Positions 1 to 9,287 of a stretch of 34,341 nucleotides of DNA are shown piece by piece. Location of the stretch: assembly GCA_003857395.1 (NCBI GenBank), contig RPRC01000100.1, positions 1 to 34,341 on the forward strand, read 5' to 3'. Both the position numbers and the translations under genes were made by a program. The notes under the pieces are model-generated. The model worked only from the letters and a program-made list of their open reading frames with translations. It was not told the origin of the DNA and ran no database searches. The stretch is from Geobacter sp. GTDB taxonomy: Bacteria > Desulfobacterota > Desulfuromonadia > Geobacterales > Geobacteraceae. Every line of letters starts with the position of its first letter. Position 1 is the stretch's first letter.

Positions 1-245
1 AAGAAGAGGGTGGGCGTCACACGCCGTTTTTCAACGGCTATCGTCCCCAGTTTTACTTCAGAACGACAGATGTTACCGGAATAGTTGATCTTCCTGCCGG
101 AACTGAGATGGTCATGCCTGGCGACAACGTTGCGGTTACGGTTAATCTGATTACCCCGATCGCCATGGATGAAGGGCTCCGTTTTGCAATTCGCGAAGGT
201 GGCCGTACTGTCGGCGCCGGTGTCGTGAGTGCCATTATTGAATAA
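1..245 (+). CDS. tuf: Elongation factor Tu, C-terminal part (cut by window start)
   Basis: EF-Tu delivers aminoacyl-tRNA to the ribosome as a GTP complex. Only the last 80 residues are visible, read in the frame beginning at base 3. They are domain 3: an [20 protein letters not shown] segment, then TEMVMPGDN, then [16 protein letters not shown] and a short Ile-Glu end, all hallmarks of bacterial EF-Tu. The stop (TAA) lies 20 nt before rpsJ, so the str-type cluster (tuf) probably reads directly into the S10 cluster. No promoter or terminator fits in that gap. Confidence 0.97.
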   Translation, partial: EEGGRHTPFFNGYRPQFYFRTTDVTGIVDLPAGTEMVMPGDNVAVTVNLITPIAMDEGLRFAIREGGRTVGAGVVSAIIE

Positions 246-265
246 ACGATTAGTACGAGGATGAG

Positions 266-574
266 ATGCCAAGTCAAAAAATAAGAATTCGTCTAAAAGC
301 ATATGATCATAAGCTTCTTGATCAGTCTGTTGGTGAAATTGTGGAGACTGCAAAGCGTACTGGCGCTCGTATTGCTGGTCCGATTCCGCTTCCTACAGTT
401 ATCAATAAATATTGCGTTTTACGTGGGCCTCACGTTGATAAAAAGTCGAGAGACCAGTTTGAAATACGCTCGCATAAAAGGCTTATTGATATTCTCGATC
501 CTACTCAGCAAACAGTCGATGCTTTGATGAAGCTAGATCTTTCAGCTGGTGTTGATGTAGAGATTAAGTTGTAA
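266..574 (+). CDS. rpsJ: 30S ribosomal protein S10
   Basis: This is a 102-residue protein, the usual bacterial length. It begins [20 protein letters not shown] and carries the S10 segment [21 protein letters not shown] followed by [13 protein letters not shown]10 belongs to the 30S head and doubles as NusE in antitermination complexes. The ATG at 266 follows a GAGG-type ribosome site in the short gap after tuf. In enterobacteria the S10 operon has its own leader for L4 autoregulation; the 20-nt gap here leaves no room for one, so expression probably depends on upstream str-operon transcription. Confidence 0.97.
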   Translation: MPSQKIRIRLKAYDHKLLDQSVGEIVETAKRTGARIAGPIPLPTVINKYCVLRGPHVDKKSRDQFEIRSHKRLIDILDPTQQTVDALMKLDLSAGVDVEIKL

Positions 575-614
575 GTTAGTTACATAAAGACTAAATTGAA
601 CAGGATCATCCGTT

Positions 615-1244
615 ATGATGAAGGGACTGCTTGGAAAAAAACTGGGAATGACCCAGATATTCAGTGAAGATGGGCGAAAAATACCTGTCACAGTTGTTGC
701 GGCCGGCCCATGTGTTGTTCTTCAAGTTAAAACAAATGAGAAGGACGGTTATGGTGCAATTCAGCTCGGTTTCGGAGAAACTGAGGCGAACCAGACAACT
801 AATGCAATTGTCGGACATTGCCGACAGGCCGCACAAGGTCCTCGTAAGTTTTTGCGCGAGTTTCGGCTTGATGACATAAGTCAATACAAAATTGGTGACA
901 CTCTGACAGCCGATCTCTTTTCAGCTGGGGAATTAGTTGACGTTACAGGGACAAGCATAGGTAAAGGATTCCAGGGCGTCATCAAAAGATGGGGCTTTCA
1001 AGGTGGGCGTGCTTCCCACGGTTCTCGTTTCCATAGAGCTCCAGGATCCATCGGTTGCTCCGCGACACCTGCCAGGGTCATGAAAAATAAGAAAATGCCT
1101 GGTCAGATGGGTAACGTGCGGGTAACTGTGCAGAGACTGCAGGTTGTACGCGTTGATCAGAATGATAATTTGCTTCTCATCAAAGGCGCGATTCCTGGAT
1201 ATAAAAACGGCCTTGTGCTTATAAGTGATAGCGTTAAAGCATAG
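615..1244 (+). CDS. rplC: 50S ribosomal protein L3
   Basis: The product has 209 residues, the normal size for bacterial L3. It begins [16 protein letters not shown] and contains the conserved loop region [21 protein letters not shown] and the [17 protein letters not shown] segment that reaches toward the peptidyl-transferase centre. L3 is an early-assembly 23S rRNA binder. Two adjacent ATGs (615 and 618) are possible; 615 is used because the AGGA at 602 is then 9 nt away. It is the second gene of the S10 cluster, 40 nt after rpsJ. Confidence 0.97.
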   Translation: MMKGLLGKKLGMTQIFSEDGRKIPVTVVAAGPCVVLQVKTNEKDGYGAIQLGFGETEANQTTNAIVGHCRQAAQGPRKFLREFRLDDISQYKIGDTLTADLFSAGELVDVTGTSIGKGFQGVIKRWGFQGGRASHGSRFHRAPGSIGCSATPARVMKNKKMPGQMGNVRVTVQRLQVVRVDQNDNLLLIKGAIPGYKNGLVLISDSVKA

Positions 1245-1270
1245 TTCTATGCCTGGTACCGGAGATAGTT

Positions 1271-1894
1271 ATGGCAACAATTGATCTGTTTGACATGAAA
1301 AAAAATAAAGTAGGTGTTATTGACCTGGATAGCTCGGTTTTTAATGCTGATATCAAAGAGTATCTCATTCATGATGCTATTAGAGTCCAGCTTACAAATC
1401 GTAGAGCCGGAACTGTTTCTGTCAAGACTCGTTCTGAAGTGGCCGGAAGTGGTAAAAAGCCATTTCGCCAGAAGGGTACTGGCGGCGCGCGTCAAGGCTG
1501 CCGAAGGGCCCCACAGTATCCTGGTGGCGGCGTTGCTTTTGGTCCACAAAAAAAGACCTATGATTTGGCCATGAATAAAAAAGCACATAAAGCTGCAATG
1601 AAGTCATGCCTTTCTTATTTGTTTAAAGAAAATAAATTCACAGTCTTAGACGCACTGACTTTGGATTCCATTTCAACAAAGGCATTTGCATCTTTCCTTA
1701 CTCTGTTTTCTCTTAGTAAATCCTTGATTGTCGTTGATGAGCTGGATAGAAATATTGACTTATCATCAAGAAATGTTATGAACATTAAACTCTTAAAGCC
1801 TGAAGGTCTGAACATATATGATCTTATGAAATATAAGAGTGTTGTTTTTACTGAATCAGCGATGCGTAAAGTAGAAGGAGCGTTGCAGTCATGA
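1271..1894 (+). CDS. rplD: 50S ribosomal protein L4
   Basis: A 207-residue L4/L1e family protein. The diagnostic stretch is [20 protein letters not shown] through [14 protein letters not shown] and PGGGVAFGP, which forms the internal loop lining the nascent-peptide exit tunnel. In E. coli L4 also represses its own operon; whether that occurs here cannot be judged, because no S10 leader is present. A GGAG lies 6 nt before the ATG. The last codons overlap the rplW start in an ATGA arrangement, implying translational coupling. Confidence 0.96.
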   Translation: MATIDLFDMKKNKVGVIDLDSSVFNADIKEYLIHDAIRVQLTNRRAGTVSVKTRSEVAGSGKKPFRQKGTGGARQGCRRAPQYPGGGVAFGPQKKTYDLAMNKKAHKAAMKSCLSYLFKENKFTVLDALTLDSISTKAFASFLTLFSLSKSLIVVDELDRNIDLSSRNVMNIKLLKPEGLNIYDLMKYKSVVFTESAMRKVEGALQS

Positions 1895-2175
1895 ATATTT
1901 TCGACGTGATCCAAAAGCCTTTAGTGACAGAGAAAACATCACTGCAAAAAGACAGTGAAGGAATCATTGCTTTTCAAGTACATAAAGATGCAAACAAGCT
2001 TGAAATCAAAGACGCTGTTGAGAAGCTTTTTAAAGTTGAAGTTGTGAAAGTTAATACAATCAATATAGCTGGAAAAGTAAAGCGATTTGGAAAAAATTTC
2101 GGAAAACGCTCGAACTGGAAAAAGGCGTATGTAACCCTAAAAGAGGGTAGCAACGTAGATTTCTTCGAAGTGTAA
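1891..2175 (+). CDS. rplW: 50S ribosomal protein L23
   Basis: The product has 94 residues. It opens with the typical L23 sequence [16 protein letters not shown] and carries the [19 protein letters not shown] segment with the basic loop [16 protein letters not shown]23 sits at the polypeptide exit and is the docking point for trigger factor and SRP. The start codon overlaps the rplD stop by 4 nt, so ribosomes probably re-initiate here. Length and motif order match the family with nothing missing. Confidence 0.96.
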   Translation: MNIFDVIQKPLVTEKTSLQKDSEGIIAFQVHKDANKLEIKDAVEKLFKVEVVKVNTINIAGKVKRFGKNFGKRSNWKKAYVTLKEGSNVDFFEV

Positions 2176-2197
2176 ATACAAGATGGGGTTGGAATAA

Positions 2198-3019
2198 ATG
2201 GGAATAAAAAGTTATAAACCAACATCAGCCGGAAGAAGACACCAGACCTGTTCGACTTTTGATGAAATTACGGTTTCGAAACCTGAGAAATCACTGGTCG
2301 TAACACTGAAGCGGACTGGCGGTAGAAACAATCTTGGCAGGCTTACCTCTCGACATATAGGGGGGGGGCATAAAAGAAAGTATCGCCTGATTGACTTTCT
2401 TCGCAATAAGCGAGATATCCCGGCTACGGTTCGTTCTATTGAATATGATCCAAACAGAAGTGCGCGTATTGCACTGCTTGTTTATGCCGACGGAGAAAAG
2501 CGCTATATTGTAGCACCTGATGGAGTCAAAGTCGGTGATACGATTGTGGCCGGTGAAAAAGTAGATATCCGGCCAGGAAATGCTCTCCCGCTCAAGGCAA
2601 TCCCTTTGGGAACTATTATACATAATATAGAGTTAAAGATCGGAAAAGGTGCACAGCTTGCCCGAAGTGCAGGCACTTTTTGCCAATTGATGTCCAAGGA
2701 AGGTAAGTACTCACAAGTTAAACTTCCTTCTGGTGAAGTTCGTATGATTCTTCAGGAATGTTATGCGACAATTGGCCAAGTAGGAAACCTTGATCATGAA
2801 AATGTTTCACTGGGGAAAGCCGGACGCTCTCGCTGGCTTGGTAAACGGCCTAAAGTAAGGGGAGTTGCAATGAACCCGGTTGACCATCCTCACGGTGGTG
2901 GCGAAGGTCGTACATCCGGTGGTCGTCACCCTGTTACACCTTGGGGTATCCCGACCAAAGGATATAAAACAAGAACAAATAAGACTTCTTCTCGTTTTAT
3001 AATAAAACCACGCAAATAA
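2198..3019 (+). CDS. rplB: 50S ribosomal protein L2
   Basis: This 273-residue protein has the full length of bacterial L2. It starts [17 protein letters not shown], has the RNA-binding core [20 protein letters not shown], and ends with the highly conserved [20 protein letters not shown] region. That region includes the histidine implicated in peptidyl-transferase function. L2 is required for subunit association and tRNA binding. The gene follows rplW by 22 nt and precedes rpsS by 25 nt. A run of nine G residues at about 2361-2369 encodes Gly-Gly-Gly and is in frame. Confidence 0.97.
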   Translation: MGIKSYKPTSAGRRHQTCSTFDEITVSKPEKSLVVTLKRTGGRNNLGRLTSRHIGGGHKRKYRLIDFLRNKRDIPATVRSIEYDPNRSARIALLVYADGEKRYIVAPDGVKVGDTIVAGEKVDIRPGNALPLKAIPLGTIIHNIELKIGKGAQLARSAGTFCQLMSKEGKYSQVKLPSGEVRMILQECYATIGQVGNLDHENVSLGKAGRSRWLGKRPKVRGVAMNPVDHPHGGGEGRTSGGRHPVTPWGIPTKGYKTRTNKTSSRFIIKPRK

Positions 3020-3044
3020 TCAAAAGCATTAAAGGGATCAGTCA

Positions 3045-3326
3045 ATGGCAAGATCAATCAAAAAAGGACCTTTTGTTGACGGGCATGTTATTGCAAAGGC
3101 TCAGGCAGAGGGCCCTAGCTCTAAAAAAATTATCAAAACATGGTCAAGACGGTCAACTATTATTCCTGATTTTATCGGCTTAACTTTTGCTGTTCATAAC
3201 GGTAAAAAGTTTATTCCAGTTTTCGTAACTGAAAACATGGTTGGGCATAAGCTTGGTGAGTTTTCGCCTACAAGAACTTTTTACGGGCATGCTGCCGATA
3301 AAAAAAGCAAGTTGAAAAAGAAGTAA
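3045..3326 (+). CDS. rpsS: 30S ribosomal protein S19
   Basis: A 93-residue S19, the usual length. It begins [15 protein letters not shown] and contains [40 protein letters not shown] and SPTRTFYGH, all family hallmarks. S19 forms a complex with S13 in the 30S head near the A site. It lies between rplB and rplV as in the standard S10 order. The lysine-rich C-terminus (SKLKKK) is typical. Confidence 0.97.
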   Translation: MARSIKKGPFVDGHVIAKAQAEGPSSKKIIKTWSRRSTIIPDFIGLTFAVHNGKKFIPVFVTENMVGHKLGEFSPTRTFYGHAADKKSKLKKK

Positions 3327-3344
3327 TCGATTAAGGAGTGATAC

Positions 3345-3680
3345 ATGGAAGCAAGTGCCAAGCTAACCTTTGCCCGTATTTCACCAAGGAAGACACGGCT
3401 TGTGGTTGATATGATTCGTGGTAGAGAAATTCAGTCAGCATTGAATATGCTAAAATTTTCTCCCCAGCCATCTGCAAAGCTGATTTCTAACTTGCTCAGA
3501 TCCGCAGTTGCCAATGCAGAGCAAAAAGGCGTCTCGGACGTTGATTCACTGTATGTGAAAACTATTTATGTTAATGCTGGATCTGTTCTCAAGCGCTTTT
3601 TGCCCAGGGCAATGGGTCGTGCCAGTAAAATTAGAAAACCGACAAGCCATATACACGTGGTTTTATCGGAGAAGAAATAA
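3345..3680 (+). CDS. rplV: 50S ribosomal protein L22
   Basis: L22 of 111 residues. Diagnostic are ARISPRKTRLVVDMIRGREI at the N-terminus, SAVANAEQKGV in the middle, and the beta-hairpin segment LKRFLPRAMGRASKIRKPTSH, whose tip lines the exit tunnel and is the site of macrolide-resistance mutations in other bacteria. The start is preceded by AAGGAG with good spacing. It is co-directional with and close to rpsS (18 nt) and rpsC (21 nt). Confidence 0.97.
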   Translation: MEASAKLTFARISPRKTRLVVDMIRGREIQSALNMLKFSPQPSAKLISNLLRSAVANAEQKGVSDVDSLYVKTIYVNAGSVLKRFLPRAMGRASKIRKPTSHIHVVLSEKK

Positions 3681-3701
3681 GAAATCAGTCGGAGGTGAAG
3701 T

Positions 3702-4337
3702 TTGGGCCAGAAAGTTAATCCTATAGGTTTTAGGCTGGGTGTCATTAAAACTTGGGATTCTAAGTGGTACGCAGAGGCTGATTATGCAAAGCTTCTCCAT
3801 GAAGATCTTAAGCTTAGAAGTTTTCTCAAAAAAAGACTGTATCACTCCGGTGTGTCTAAAATAGAGATCGAACGCGCAGCTAACAAGGCAAAAATTAATA
3901 TTTTTACTGCGCGACCCGGGCTAATAATAGGTAAGAAGGGCTCTGAGGTTGAAACACTAAAAAAAGAGCTTGCAAAACTTACCGATAAAGAAGTATTTCT
4001 AAATATTCAGGAAGTGCGGAAGCCTGAACTTGATGCGCAATTAGTCGCTGAAAATGTTGCTTTGCAATTGGAGCGTCGTATTGCGTTTCGTCGAGCAATG
4101 AAAAAAAGCGTAACTACCGCATTAAAGTTTGGTGCTAAAGGCATCAGAATAACATGTTCTGGCAGGTTAGGTGGTGCTGAAATGTCCAGAACAGAATGGT
4201 ACCGTGAAGGTAGGGTGCCACTCCATACTCTCCGCGCAGATATTGATTATGGTTTTGCAGAGGCAAAAACGACATATGGTATTATTGGTGTAAAGGTTCT
4301 GATTTTTAAAGGTGAAGTCCTCCCTGGGAAAAAATAG
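3702..4337 (+). CDS. rpsC: 30S ribosomal protein S3
   Basis: A 211-residue S3. The start [14 protein letters not shown] is encoded from a TTG codon, set by GGAGGTG at 3691-3697. Residues around 60-80 hold the type-2 KH motif [18 protein letters not shown]. The C-terminal domain has [20 protein letters not shown] and [20 protein letters not shown]3 forms part of the mRNA entry channel with S4 and S5. There is no ATG that would keep the conserved N-terminus, so TTG is confidently the start. Confidence 0.97.
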   Translation: MGQKVNPIGFRLGVIKTWDSKWYAEADYAKLLHEDLKLRSFLKKRLYHSGVSKIEIERAANKAKINIFTARPGLIIGKKGSEVETLKKELAKLTDKEVFLNIQEVRKPELDAQLVAENVALQLERRIAFRRAMKKSVTTALKFGAKGIRITCSGRLGGAEMSRTEWYREGRVPLHTLRADIDYGFAEAKTTYGIIGVKVLIFKGEVLPGKK

Positions 4338-4354
4338 TATAGGAGCTTGTCGCG

Positions 4355-4777
4355 ATGTTAATGCCCAAGAGAGTTAAACATAGAAAACAGATGAAAGGCA
4401 AAATGAAAGGTGCTCCTCAGCGGGGAGTAACTTTAGCCTTTGGTGAATATGGATTGCAGGCAACAGAGTGTGGTTGGCTTGATTCTAAACAGATTGAAGC
4501 TGCACGTATTGCCATGACACGATACATAAAAAGGGGTGGGAAGACATGGATTCGTGTGTTCCCGCATAAACCCTTGACGTCTAAGCCTGCTGAGACACGA
4601 ATGGGCAAGGGTAAAGGATCTCCTGATTCTTGGGTATCCGTAGTAAAACCCGGACGAATAATTTATGAGATGGAAGGTGTTTCGGAGGAAGTTGCTCGTG
4701 AAGCATTGCGGCTTGCGGCTTTCAAACTTCCTATTTCCACGAAATTCGTTTCAAGGAAGGTCAGTAATGAACAGTAA
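4355..4777 (+). CDS. rplP: 50S ribosomal protein L16
   Basis: L16 of 140 residues, starting [19 protein letters not shown], the typical family opening. Further hallmarks are [53 protein letters not shown] and [21 protein letters not shown]16 contacts the A-site tRNA elbow. AGGAG lies upstream of the ATG at 4355. The end of the gene overlaps rpmC by 11 nt in another frame, so the two are likely coupled. Confidence 0.97.
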   Translation: MLMPKRVKHRKQMKGKMKGAPQRGVTLAFGEYGLQATECGWLDSKQIEAARIAMTRYIKRGGKTWIRVFPHKPLTSKPAETRMGKGKGSPDSWVSVVKPGRIIYEMEGVSEEVAREALRLAAFKLPISTKFVSRKVSNEQ

Positions 4778-4955
4778 AGATCTTAGAAATTTGTCGATTG
4801 AGCAGCTTTGCTCAAAAGAACTGGAATTCAAGAAGGAACTATTTAATGTCAAGTTTCAGCTTCACACAGGTCGTTTAGAGAACACGGCTAAACTGCCTGC
4901 CTTGAAAAAGGACATTGCGAGGTTGAAGACCATACTCAGGGAAAAGAGAGGGTAA
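4767..4955 (+). CDS. rpmC: 50S ribosomal protein L29
   Basis: L29 of 62 residues, beginning [20 protein letters not shown] and containing the helical hairpin [20 protein letters not shown] with a typical [10 protein letters not shown] end. The frame is open further upstream to 4665, but the ATG at 4767 matches the family start and has AAGGAAGG (4753-4760) at proper distance. The start lies inside the 3' end of rplP. L29 sits at the exit tunnel beside L23. Confidence 0.95.
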   Translation: MNSKDLRNLSIEQLCSKELEFKKELFNVKFQLHTGRLENTAKLPALKKDIARLKTILREKRG

Positions 4956-4967
4956 GGCGAGGAAACC

Positions 4968-5225
4968 ATGAGCGAGCGGGGAAATAGAAAAACACAGGTT
5001 GGCGTAGTAGTAAGTGATAAAATGCAGAAAACCGTTGTTGTCAAGGTTTCACACCTGGTAAAACATTCGGAATATAATAAATACATTAAGACCAGCGTTA
5101 AGTATAAAGCGCATGACGAAACAAATACTTGTAAAATTGGTGATAGAGTTCAGATTATAGAAACCAGACCTCTCAGCAAGGACAAACACTGGAAAGTGAA
5201 GCAAGTTCTTGAGAGGACTTCATAA
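4968..5225 (+). CDS. rpsQ: 30S ribosomal protein S17
   Basis: S17 of 85 residues with the OB-fold hallmarks [20 protein letters not shown], the [16 protein letters not shown] segment, and [21 protein letters not shown]17 is a primary binder of the 5' domain of 16S rRNA. The ATG at 4968 follows a purine-rich GCGAGGAAA site. The gene is 12 nt after rpmC in the usual L29-S17-L14 order. Confidence 0.97.
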   Translation: MSERGNRKTQVGVVVSDKMQKTVVVKVSHLVKHSEYNKYIKTSVKYKAHDETNTCKIGDRVQIIETRPLSKDKHWKVKQVLERTS

Positions 5226-5240
5226 GGTAGGAGCCTTCAG

Positions 5241-5609
5241 ATGATACAGATGCAAACGATACTTGATGTGGCAGACAACTCAGGCGCAAAAAAACTTTAT
5301 TGCATCAAGGTGTTGGGTGGTTCAAAAAGGAAATATGCAAGTATTGGCGATATCATTGTTGCCTCTGTGAAGGAAGCCATACCTAACTCAAAGGTTAAAA
5401 AAGGCGACGTGGTTAAGGCCGTTGTTGTCAGGACAGCAAAAGAAATCGGCCGCCCTGACGGTTCGTACATTCGTTTCGATGACAATTCCGGAGTCGTGAT
5501 CAATAACGCAAAAGAACCTGTTGGCACTCGTATTTTCGGACCTGTCGCCAGGGAATTAAGAGCTAAGAAATTCATGAAGATTATTTCGCTCGCACCGGAA
5601 GTACTTTAA
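5241..5609 (+). CDS. rplN: 50S ribosomal protein L14
   Basis: L14 of 122 residues. It opens [20 protein letters not shown] and carries [43 protein letters not shown] and [11 protein letters not shown], matching the family across its length. L14 contributes to the inter-subunit bridge with 16S rRNA and is where the silencing factor RsfS binds. TAGGAG precedes the start. It is the first gene of the spc-type segment, with only 15 nt separating it from rpsQ and no visible promoter. Confidence 0.97.
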   Translation: MIQMQTILDVADNSGAKKLYCIKVLGGSKRKYASIGDIIVASVKEAIPNSKVKKGDVVKAVVVRTAKEIGRPDGSYIRFDDNSGVVINNAKEPVGTRIFGPVARELRAKKFMKIISLAPEVL

Positions 5610-5629
5610 ATTTCTTCAGGAGAACAAAG

Positions 5630-5956
5630 ATGCAAGGCAAGAAAATGCGAGTAAAAAAAGACGACATGGTAATGGTCATTGCTGGCAAGGATAATGCGAA
5701 GACTGGGAAAATTTTGCGAGTTTTTGCAAAAAAGGAAAGCGTTGTAGTTGAAGGTCTGAATTTGATCAAAAAGCATATCCGCGCTAAAGGTAATCAACCA
5801 GGTGGCATTGAAGAAAAAGAGGCACCTATCCATATCTCCAATGTCATGTTGTTTTGTCCAAAGTGCACGAAACCTGTCAGGGTTAAGAAAGCCTTGCTTG
5901 AAAACGGCGAAAAAGCACGCCTATGCGTAAAGTGCGGCGTGGCCTTTGATAAATAG
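5630..5956 (+). CDS. rplX: 50S ribosomal protein L24
   Basis: L24 of 108 residues. The N-terminal KOW motif is visible ([21 protein letters not shown]), followed by [20 protein letters not shown] and [11 protein letters not shown]. The C-terminus has two CxxC pairs (CPKC at about 83 and CVKC at about 102), a zinc-ribbon-like tail common in many bacterial L24 proteins but missing from the shorter ones. L24 initiates 50S assembly by binding the 5' part of 23S rRNA. AGGAG precedes the ATG. Confidence 0.96.
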   Translation: MQGKKMRVKKDDMVMVIAGKDNAKTGKILRVFAKKESVVVEGLNLIKKHIRAKGNQPGGIEEKEAPIHISNVMLFCPKCTKPVRVKKALLENGEKARLCVKCGVAFDK

Positions 5957-5968
5957 ACGGAGGAGTAA

Positions 5969-6508
5969 ATGGCGAGGTTAAAGGAAGTTTATACGAAGGA
6001 AATCATTCCTCAGTTGATGAAGGAATTTGGTTATAAGAATGTTATGCAAGTTCCCAAGTTGGAGAAAATAGTTGTTAACATGGGACTTGGCGAAGCAATC
6101 CAGAATGTTAAAATACTTGATTCTGCTGCTGATGAAATTGCAACAATAACAGGGCAGAAGGCAGTAATTACGAAAGCTAAGAAGTCTATAGCCTCCTTTA
6201 AACTTCGTCAGGGAATGCCAATAGGTTGTATGGTGACTTTGCGTAAAGATCGTATGTATGAATTTATCGATCGATTAATGAATATTTCTCTCCCCAGGGT
6301 CCGCGATTTTAAAGGCGTTTCGGCCAAGGGTTTTGATGGTAGAGGAAACTATTCTCTAGGAATTAAAGAGCAATTAATTTTTCCTGAAATTGATTATGAT
6401 AAGGTCGATAAAGTTAAAGGCCTTAACATTTCTATAGTGACAACTGCAAAAACAGATGAAGAAGGCAGGGCCCTTTTAAAAATAATGGGTATGCCTTTTA
6501 GGAACTAA
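5969..6508 (+). CDS. rplE: 50S ribosomal protein L5
   Basis: L5 of 179 residues. Family segments visible are [83 protein letters not shown] and [22 protein letters not shown]5 binds 5S rRNA in the central protuberance and contacts the P-site tRNA. The start has a strong GGAGGAG 4 nt upstream. Only 12 nt separate it from rplX. Confidence 0.97.
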   Translation: MARLKEVYTKEIIPQLMKEFGYKNVMQVPKLEKIVVNMGLGEAIQNVKILDSAADEIATITGQKAVITKAKKSIASFKLRQGMPIGCMVTLRKDRMYEFIDRLMNISLPRVRDFKGVSAKGFDGRGNYSLGIKEQLIFPEIDYDKVDKVKGLNISIVTTAKTDEEGRALLKIMGMPFRN

Positions 6509-6526
6509 TCCGTTTGGAGGACACCA

Positions 6527-6712
6527 GTGGCTAAAAAGTCTATGATATTAAAGGCTCAACGAGTTGAAAAGTTCAAAGTTAGAGCACATAATCGTTGCCC
6601 GCTTTGTGGTCGACCGAGAGCTTTCTACCGCAAATTTCAAATGTGCAGGATTTGTCTAAGAAAACTGGCTTCAAGCGGACAGTTACCAGGCGTAATCAAA
6701 TCGAGCTGGTAA
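6527..6712 (+). CDS. rpsN: 30S ribosomal protein S14, short zinc (type Z) form
   Basis: The 61-residue short S14. The start is GTG at 6527 behind TTTGGAGG; it reads [20 protein letters not shown]. The zinc-binding [20 protein letters not shown] has cysteines at 24, 27, 40 and 43, and the protein ends LPGVIKSSW as in the type Z family. This form differs from the about 100-residue zinc-free S14 that some bacteria use under zinc limitation. It sits between rplE and rpsH, the standard place. Confidence 0.97.
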   Translation: MAKKSMILKAQRVEKFKVRAHNRCPLCGRPRAFYRKFQMCRICLRKLASSGQLPGVIKSSW

Positions 6713-6745
6713 ACTACCTACGTTAAAGTTAGAGGAGTGACTTAA

Positions 6746-7144
6746 ATGTCAATGACTGACCCCATAGCAGATATGCTTACCAGAATCAGAAATGCAAACA
6801 TGGTAAAACTTCAAAAAGTTGATATTCCTTCTTCAAATCTCAAAGTAAATATTGCAACTGTCTTGAGAAGTGAAGGGTTTATTAAAAACTATAAAGTTAT
6901 TGCTGATGACAAGCAGGGAATACTGCGAGTTTATCTAAAATATATTGATGAAAAAGATGGAGTAATTACCGAGATAAAAAGAATAAGCAAGCCTGGCAGC
7001 AGGGTTTATGTCAAAGGCAGTAATGTTCCTAAAGTTAAAAATGGACTTGGTGTGGCTATCCTTTCTACATCGAAGGGAGTTATTACCGATAAATCGGCTC
7101 GTGAGTCTCTTGTCGGTGGTGAGATTCTCTGTACAGTTTGGTAA
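6746..7144 (+). CDS. rpsH: 30S ribosomal protein S8
   Basis: S8 of 132 residues, starting [20 protein letters not shown] and ending with the conserved [20 protein letters not shown] and [10 protein letters not shown]8 binds the central domain of 16S rRNA and in E. coli represses the spc operon at the L5 region. No matching regulatory stem was looked for beyond the 33-nt gap before this gene. AGAGGAG lies 8-10 nt upstream of the start. Confidence 0.97.
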   Translation: MSMTDPIADMLTRIRNANMVKLQKVDIPSSNLKVNIATVLRSEGFIKNYKVIADDKQGILRVYLKYIDEKDGVITEIKRISKPGSRVYVKGSNVPKVKNGLGVAILSTSKGVITDKSARESLVGGEILCTVW

Positions 7145-7168
7145 GAACAGATTTGAGGAGTATTAATC

Positions 7169-7711
7169 ATGTCTAGAATTGGGAAGCTTCCAATAGAAAT
7201 ACCGAGTGGTGTCAAAATCACTCTTGACGATTTACTTGTTAAGGTAGAAGGGCCCAAAGGGACCCTTTCCAGGACTATGGTGGAAGGGATTTCAATACTG
7301 CTCGATGATAATAAACAAATATTGGTAAGTAGAACTGCTGATGATCCGAAATCGAGATCTTACCATGGGTTAACTCGGTCACTGGTTAATAATATGGTTG
7401 TCGGGGTTACAAAAGGATTCGAGACAATTCTTGACATTACCGGTGTTGGTTATCGTGCTGAAGTTAAGGGCGACGTGTTAACTTTAGCCCTCGGTTACTC
7501 TCACCCGATTAATTTTCCGCTACCCGCAGGGATATCAATAGAGGTCGAGAAAATGACCAAGGTATTCGTGCGTGGTGCTGATAAAGAACTTGTAGGTCAG
7601 ACCGCTGCAAAAATCAGATCATTCCGCCCGCCTGAGCCTTATAAGGGTAAAGGTATAAAGTATTCCGATGAAAAAATTCTTCGTAAGGCCGGGAAAACCG
7701 GGAAGAAATAG
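7169..7711 (+). CDS. rplF: 50S ribosomal protein L6
   Basis: L6 of 180 residues with two similar domains. Diagnostic are [27 protein letters not shown], the [20 protein letters not shown] segment, [28 protein letters not shown] and the C-terminal [21 protein letters not shown]6 stabilises the sarcin-ricin loop region of 23S rRNA. TGAGGAG precedes the ATG. Confidence 0.97.
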   Translation: MSRIGKLPIEIPSGVKITLDDLLVKVEGPKGTLSRTMVEGISILLDDNKQILVSRTADDPKSRSYHGLTRSLVNNMVVGVTKGFETILDITGVGYRAEVKGDVLTLALGYSHPINFPLPAGISIEVEKMTKVFVRGADKELVGQTAAKIRSFRPPEPYKGKGIKYSDEKILRKAGKTGKK

Positions 7712-7735
7712 CACCTTTCTGTAAGGAGTGTTAAA

Positions 7736-8104
7736 GTGAGTTCTCAATCTCAAAAAAGTCTTTCTAGATTAAAGCGAAAAATTCGCGTACGAAAAAAAAT
7801 CAGAGGTGCATCGGATCGCCCACGGCTTAATATATTTAAAAGTGCAAAGCACATTTATGCTCAACTAATTGATGACACAAATGGGTCAACACTTGCGTCC
7901 GTATCCACTCTGCTCGATGCTGTTAATGACGACCTCAAATATACGGGAAACATTGAAGCTGCAAAAAAAGTTGGTGCTTCAATAGCAAAGGTTGCTCTTG
8001 AAAAGGGAATAACCAGCGTCGTGTTTGACAGAAATGGTTTTCTTTATCATGGACGTATCAAGGCGTTAGCTGATGCGGCCAGAGAAAACGGACTCTCTTT
8101 TTGA
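7736..8104 (+). CDS. rplR: 50S ribosomal protein L18
   Basis: L18 of 122 residues starting with GTG behind TAAGGAG. Typical features are a basic N-terminus ([14 protein letters not shown]), [58 protein letters not shown] and ARENGLSF at the end. L18 binds 5S rRNA together with L5. The gene lies 24 nt after rplF. Confidence 0.96.
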   Translation: MSSQSQKSLSRLKRKIRVRKKIRGASDRPRLNIFKSAKHIYAQLIDDTNGSTLASVSTLLDAVNDDLKYTGNIEAAKKVGASIAKVALEKGITSVVFDRNGFLYHGRIKALADAARENGLSF

Positions 8105-8128
8105 GAAGAATGAATCAGGAGGCTATAC

Positions 8129-8614
8129 TTGGTTAAGATCAATCCTAATGAACTTAATTTGACAGACAAAGTTGTCCATATAAGCCGTGTCGCAAAAGTT
8201 GTTAAGGGTGGACGAAGATTTAGTTTTTCAGCGCTGGTTGTTGTTGGTGACGGCAATGGCCATGTCGGCTACGGTTTGGGAAAAGCCAACGAAGTCCCCG
8301 AAGCAATAAGAAAGGGCGTTGAGCAGGCAAAGAAAAACATTATTCGTGTTCCACTCGAAGAACAAACTATTCCGTATGAGGTTCTTGGCAAGTTCGGTGC
8401 TGGCCGGGTGTTCATGAAACCAGCTTCTGCAGGTACTGGTGTGATTGCCGGAGGCGCTGTTAGAGCCGTTTTGGAAGCTGCGGGTGTACACAATATCCTG
8501 TCGAAATGTTTGGGGTCAAATAATCCCCATAACGTTGTCAAGGCCACCGTCGCTGGGCTTGCAATGCTTAGAAGTCCTCAAGAAGTCGCCGCACGCAGGG
8601 GTGTTGTTGAATAG
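8129..8614 (+). CDS. rpsE: 30S ribosomal protein S5
   Basis: S5 of 161 residues. The start is TTG at 8129, with CAGGAGG about 8 nt upstream; no ATG exists near it. The dsRNA-binding region reads [20 protein letters not shown] then [20 protein letters not shown]. The C-terminal domain has [40 protein letters not shown] and [11 protein letters not shown]5 acts in decoding accuracy and mRNA unwinding. Confidence 0.97.
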   Translation: MVKINPNELNLTDKVVHISRVAKVVKGGRRFSFSALVVVGDGNGHVGYGLGKANEVPEAIRKGVEQAKKNIIRVPLEEQTIPYEVLGKFGAGRVFMKPASAGTGVIAGGAVRAVLEAAGVHNILSKCLGSNNPHNVVKATVAGLAMLRSPQEVAARRGVVE

Positions 8615-8641
8615 CATTGTTTCAAGGGAGACACAGATAAA

Positions 8642-8821
8642 ATGCAAGGCAAACTTAAAGTAACACTTATCAGGAGCCATATCGGAAAACCTGCAAGTCA
8701 TCGGGCAGTCCTAATTGGGATGGGTCTCACCAGGAGACTTAAAACTGTTTCTTTACCGGATACACCGGAAACAAGAGGCATGATTTATAAGGTCCAGCAC
8801 TTAGTTAAAGTTGAAGAATAA
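8642..8821 (+). CDS. rpmD: 50S ribosomal protein L30
   Basis: A short gene of 59 codons plus stop (TAA at 8819-8821). Direct translation from ATG 8642 gives a protein beginning [17 protein letters not shown], then [36 protein letters not shown]. This is the L30/L7 ferredoxin-like fold with its typical GLTRRL and TRGMI segments. It follows rpsE after 27 nt, with AAGGGAG upstream, and precedes rplO, the normal S5-L30-L15 order. Confidence 0.95.
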   Translation: MQGKLKVTLIRSHIGKPASHRAVLIGMGLTRRLKTVSLPDTPETRGMIYKVQHLVKVEE

Positions 8822-8840
8822 TACCATGGGGTGTACTACG

Positions 8841-9287
8841 ATGGATTTAAATAATTTAAGGCCCTCAGAAGGGTCAACAAAAAAACGTAAAAGAATTGGG
8901 CGCGGCGCTGGTTCTGGCCACGGCAAAACTGCTACTAAAGGTCACAAAGGCCAAAAGGCACGTAGCGGTGGTAGTATTAAGCCTGGCTTCGAAGGTGGGC
9001 AAATGCCCTTGCAACGTCGTCTACCAAAGAGAGGTTTTACCCCTCTCTGTAAAAAAGAGTTTGTTTTGATCAAACTTACTGATCTTGAAAAATTTCCTGC
9101 AAATTCAGTCATAACTTTAGAATTGCTGAAAGAAAATGGTCTTCTTTCAAAAGCATCACTACCAGTTAAAATTCTTGCAACTGGAGAGATTACCAAGCCT
9201 TTAACTATTTCCGCACATAAATTCAGTGCTACTGCTCGCGAAAAAATAGTTGCTGCTGGTGGTACGCTTCAGGAGCTGCCGTTTTGA
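8841..9287 (+). CDS. rplO: 50S ribosomal protein L15
   Basis: L15 of 148 residues starting [20 protein letters not shown], followed by the glycine-rich [20 protein letters not shown] and [16 protein letters not shown]. The frame is open upstream to 8811, but family members begin at M-x-LNNLRP, so ATG 8841 is chosen; a GGGGTG at 8828-8833 could serve as ribosome site. ATG 8826 is a less likely alternative. The stop overlaps the secY start by 4 nt. Confidence 0.94.
   Translation: MDLNNLRPSEGSTKKRKRIGRGAGSGHGKTATKGHKGQKARSGGSIKPGFEGGQMPLQRRLPKRGFTPLCKKEFVLIKLTDLEKFPANSVITLELLKENGLLSKASLPVKILATGEITKPLTISAHKFSATAREKIVAAGGTLQELPF

Noticed and set aside
4665..4766. N-terminal extension of L29 starting at 4665
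   Set aside because: The extension lies entirely within rplP, and L29 proteins start at the ATG 4767 sequence with a proper ribosome site.
8811..8840. N-terminal extension of L15 starting at 8811
   Set aside because: It overlaps the end of rpmD and does not fit the conserved L15 N-terminus.
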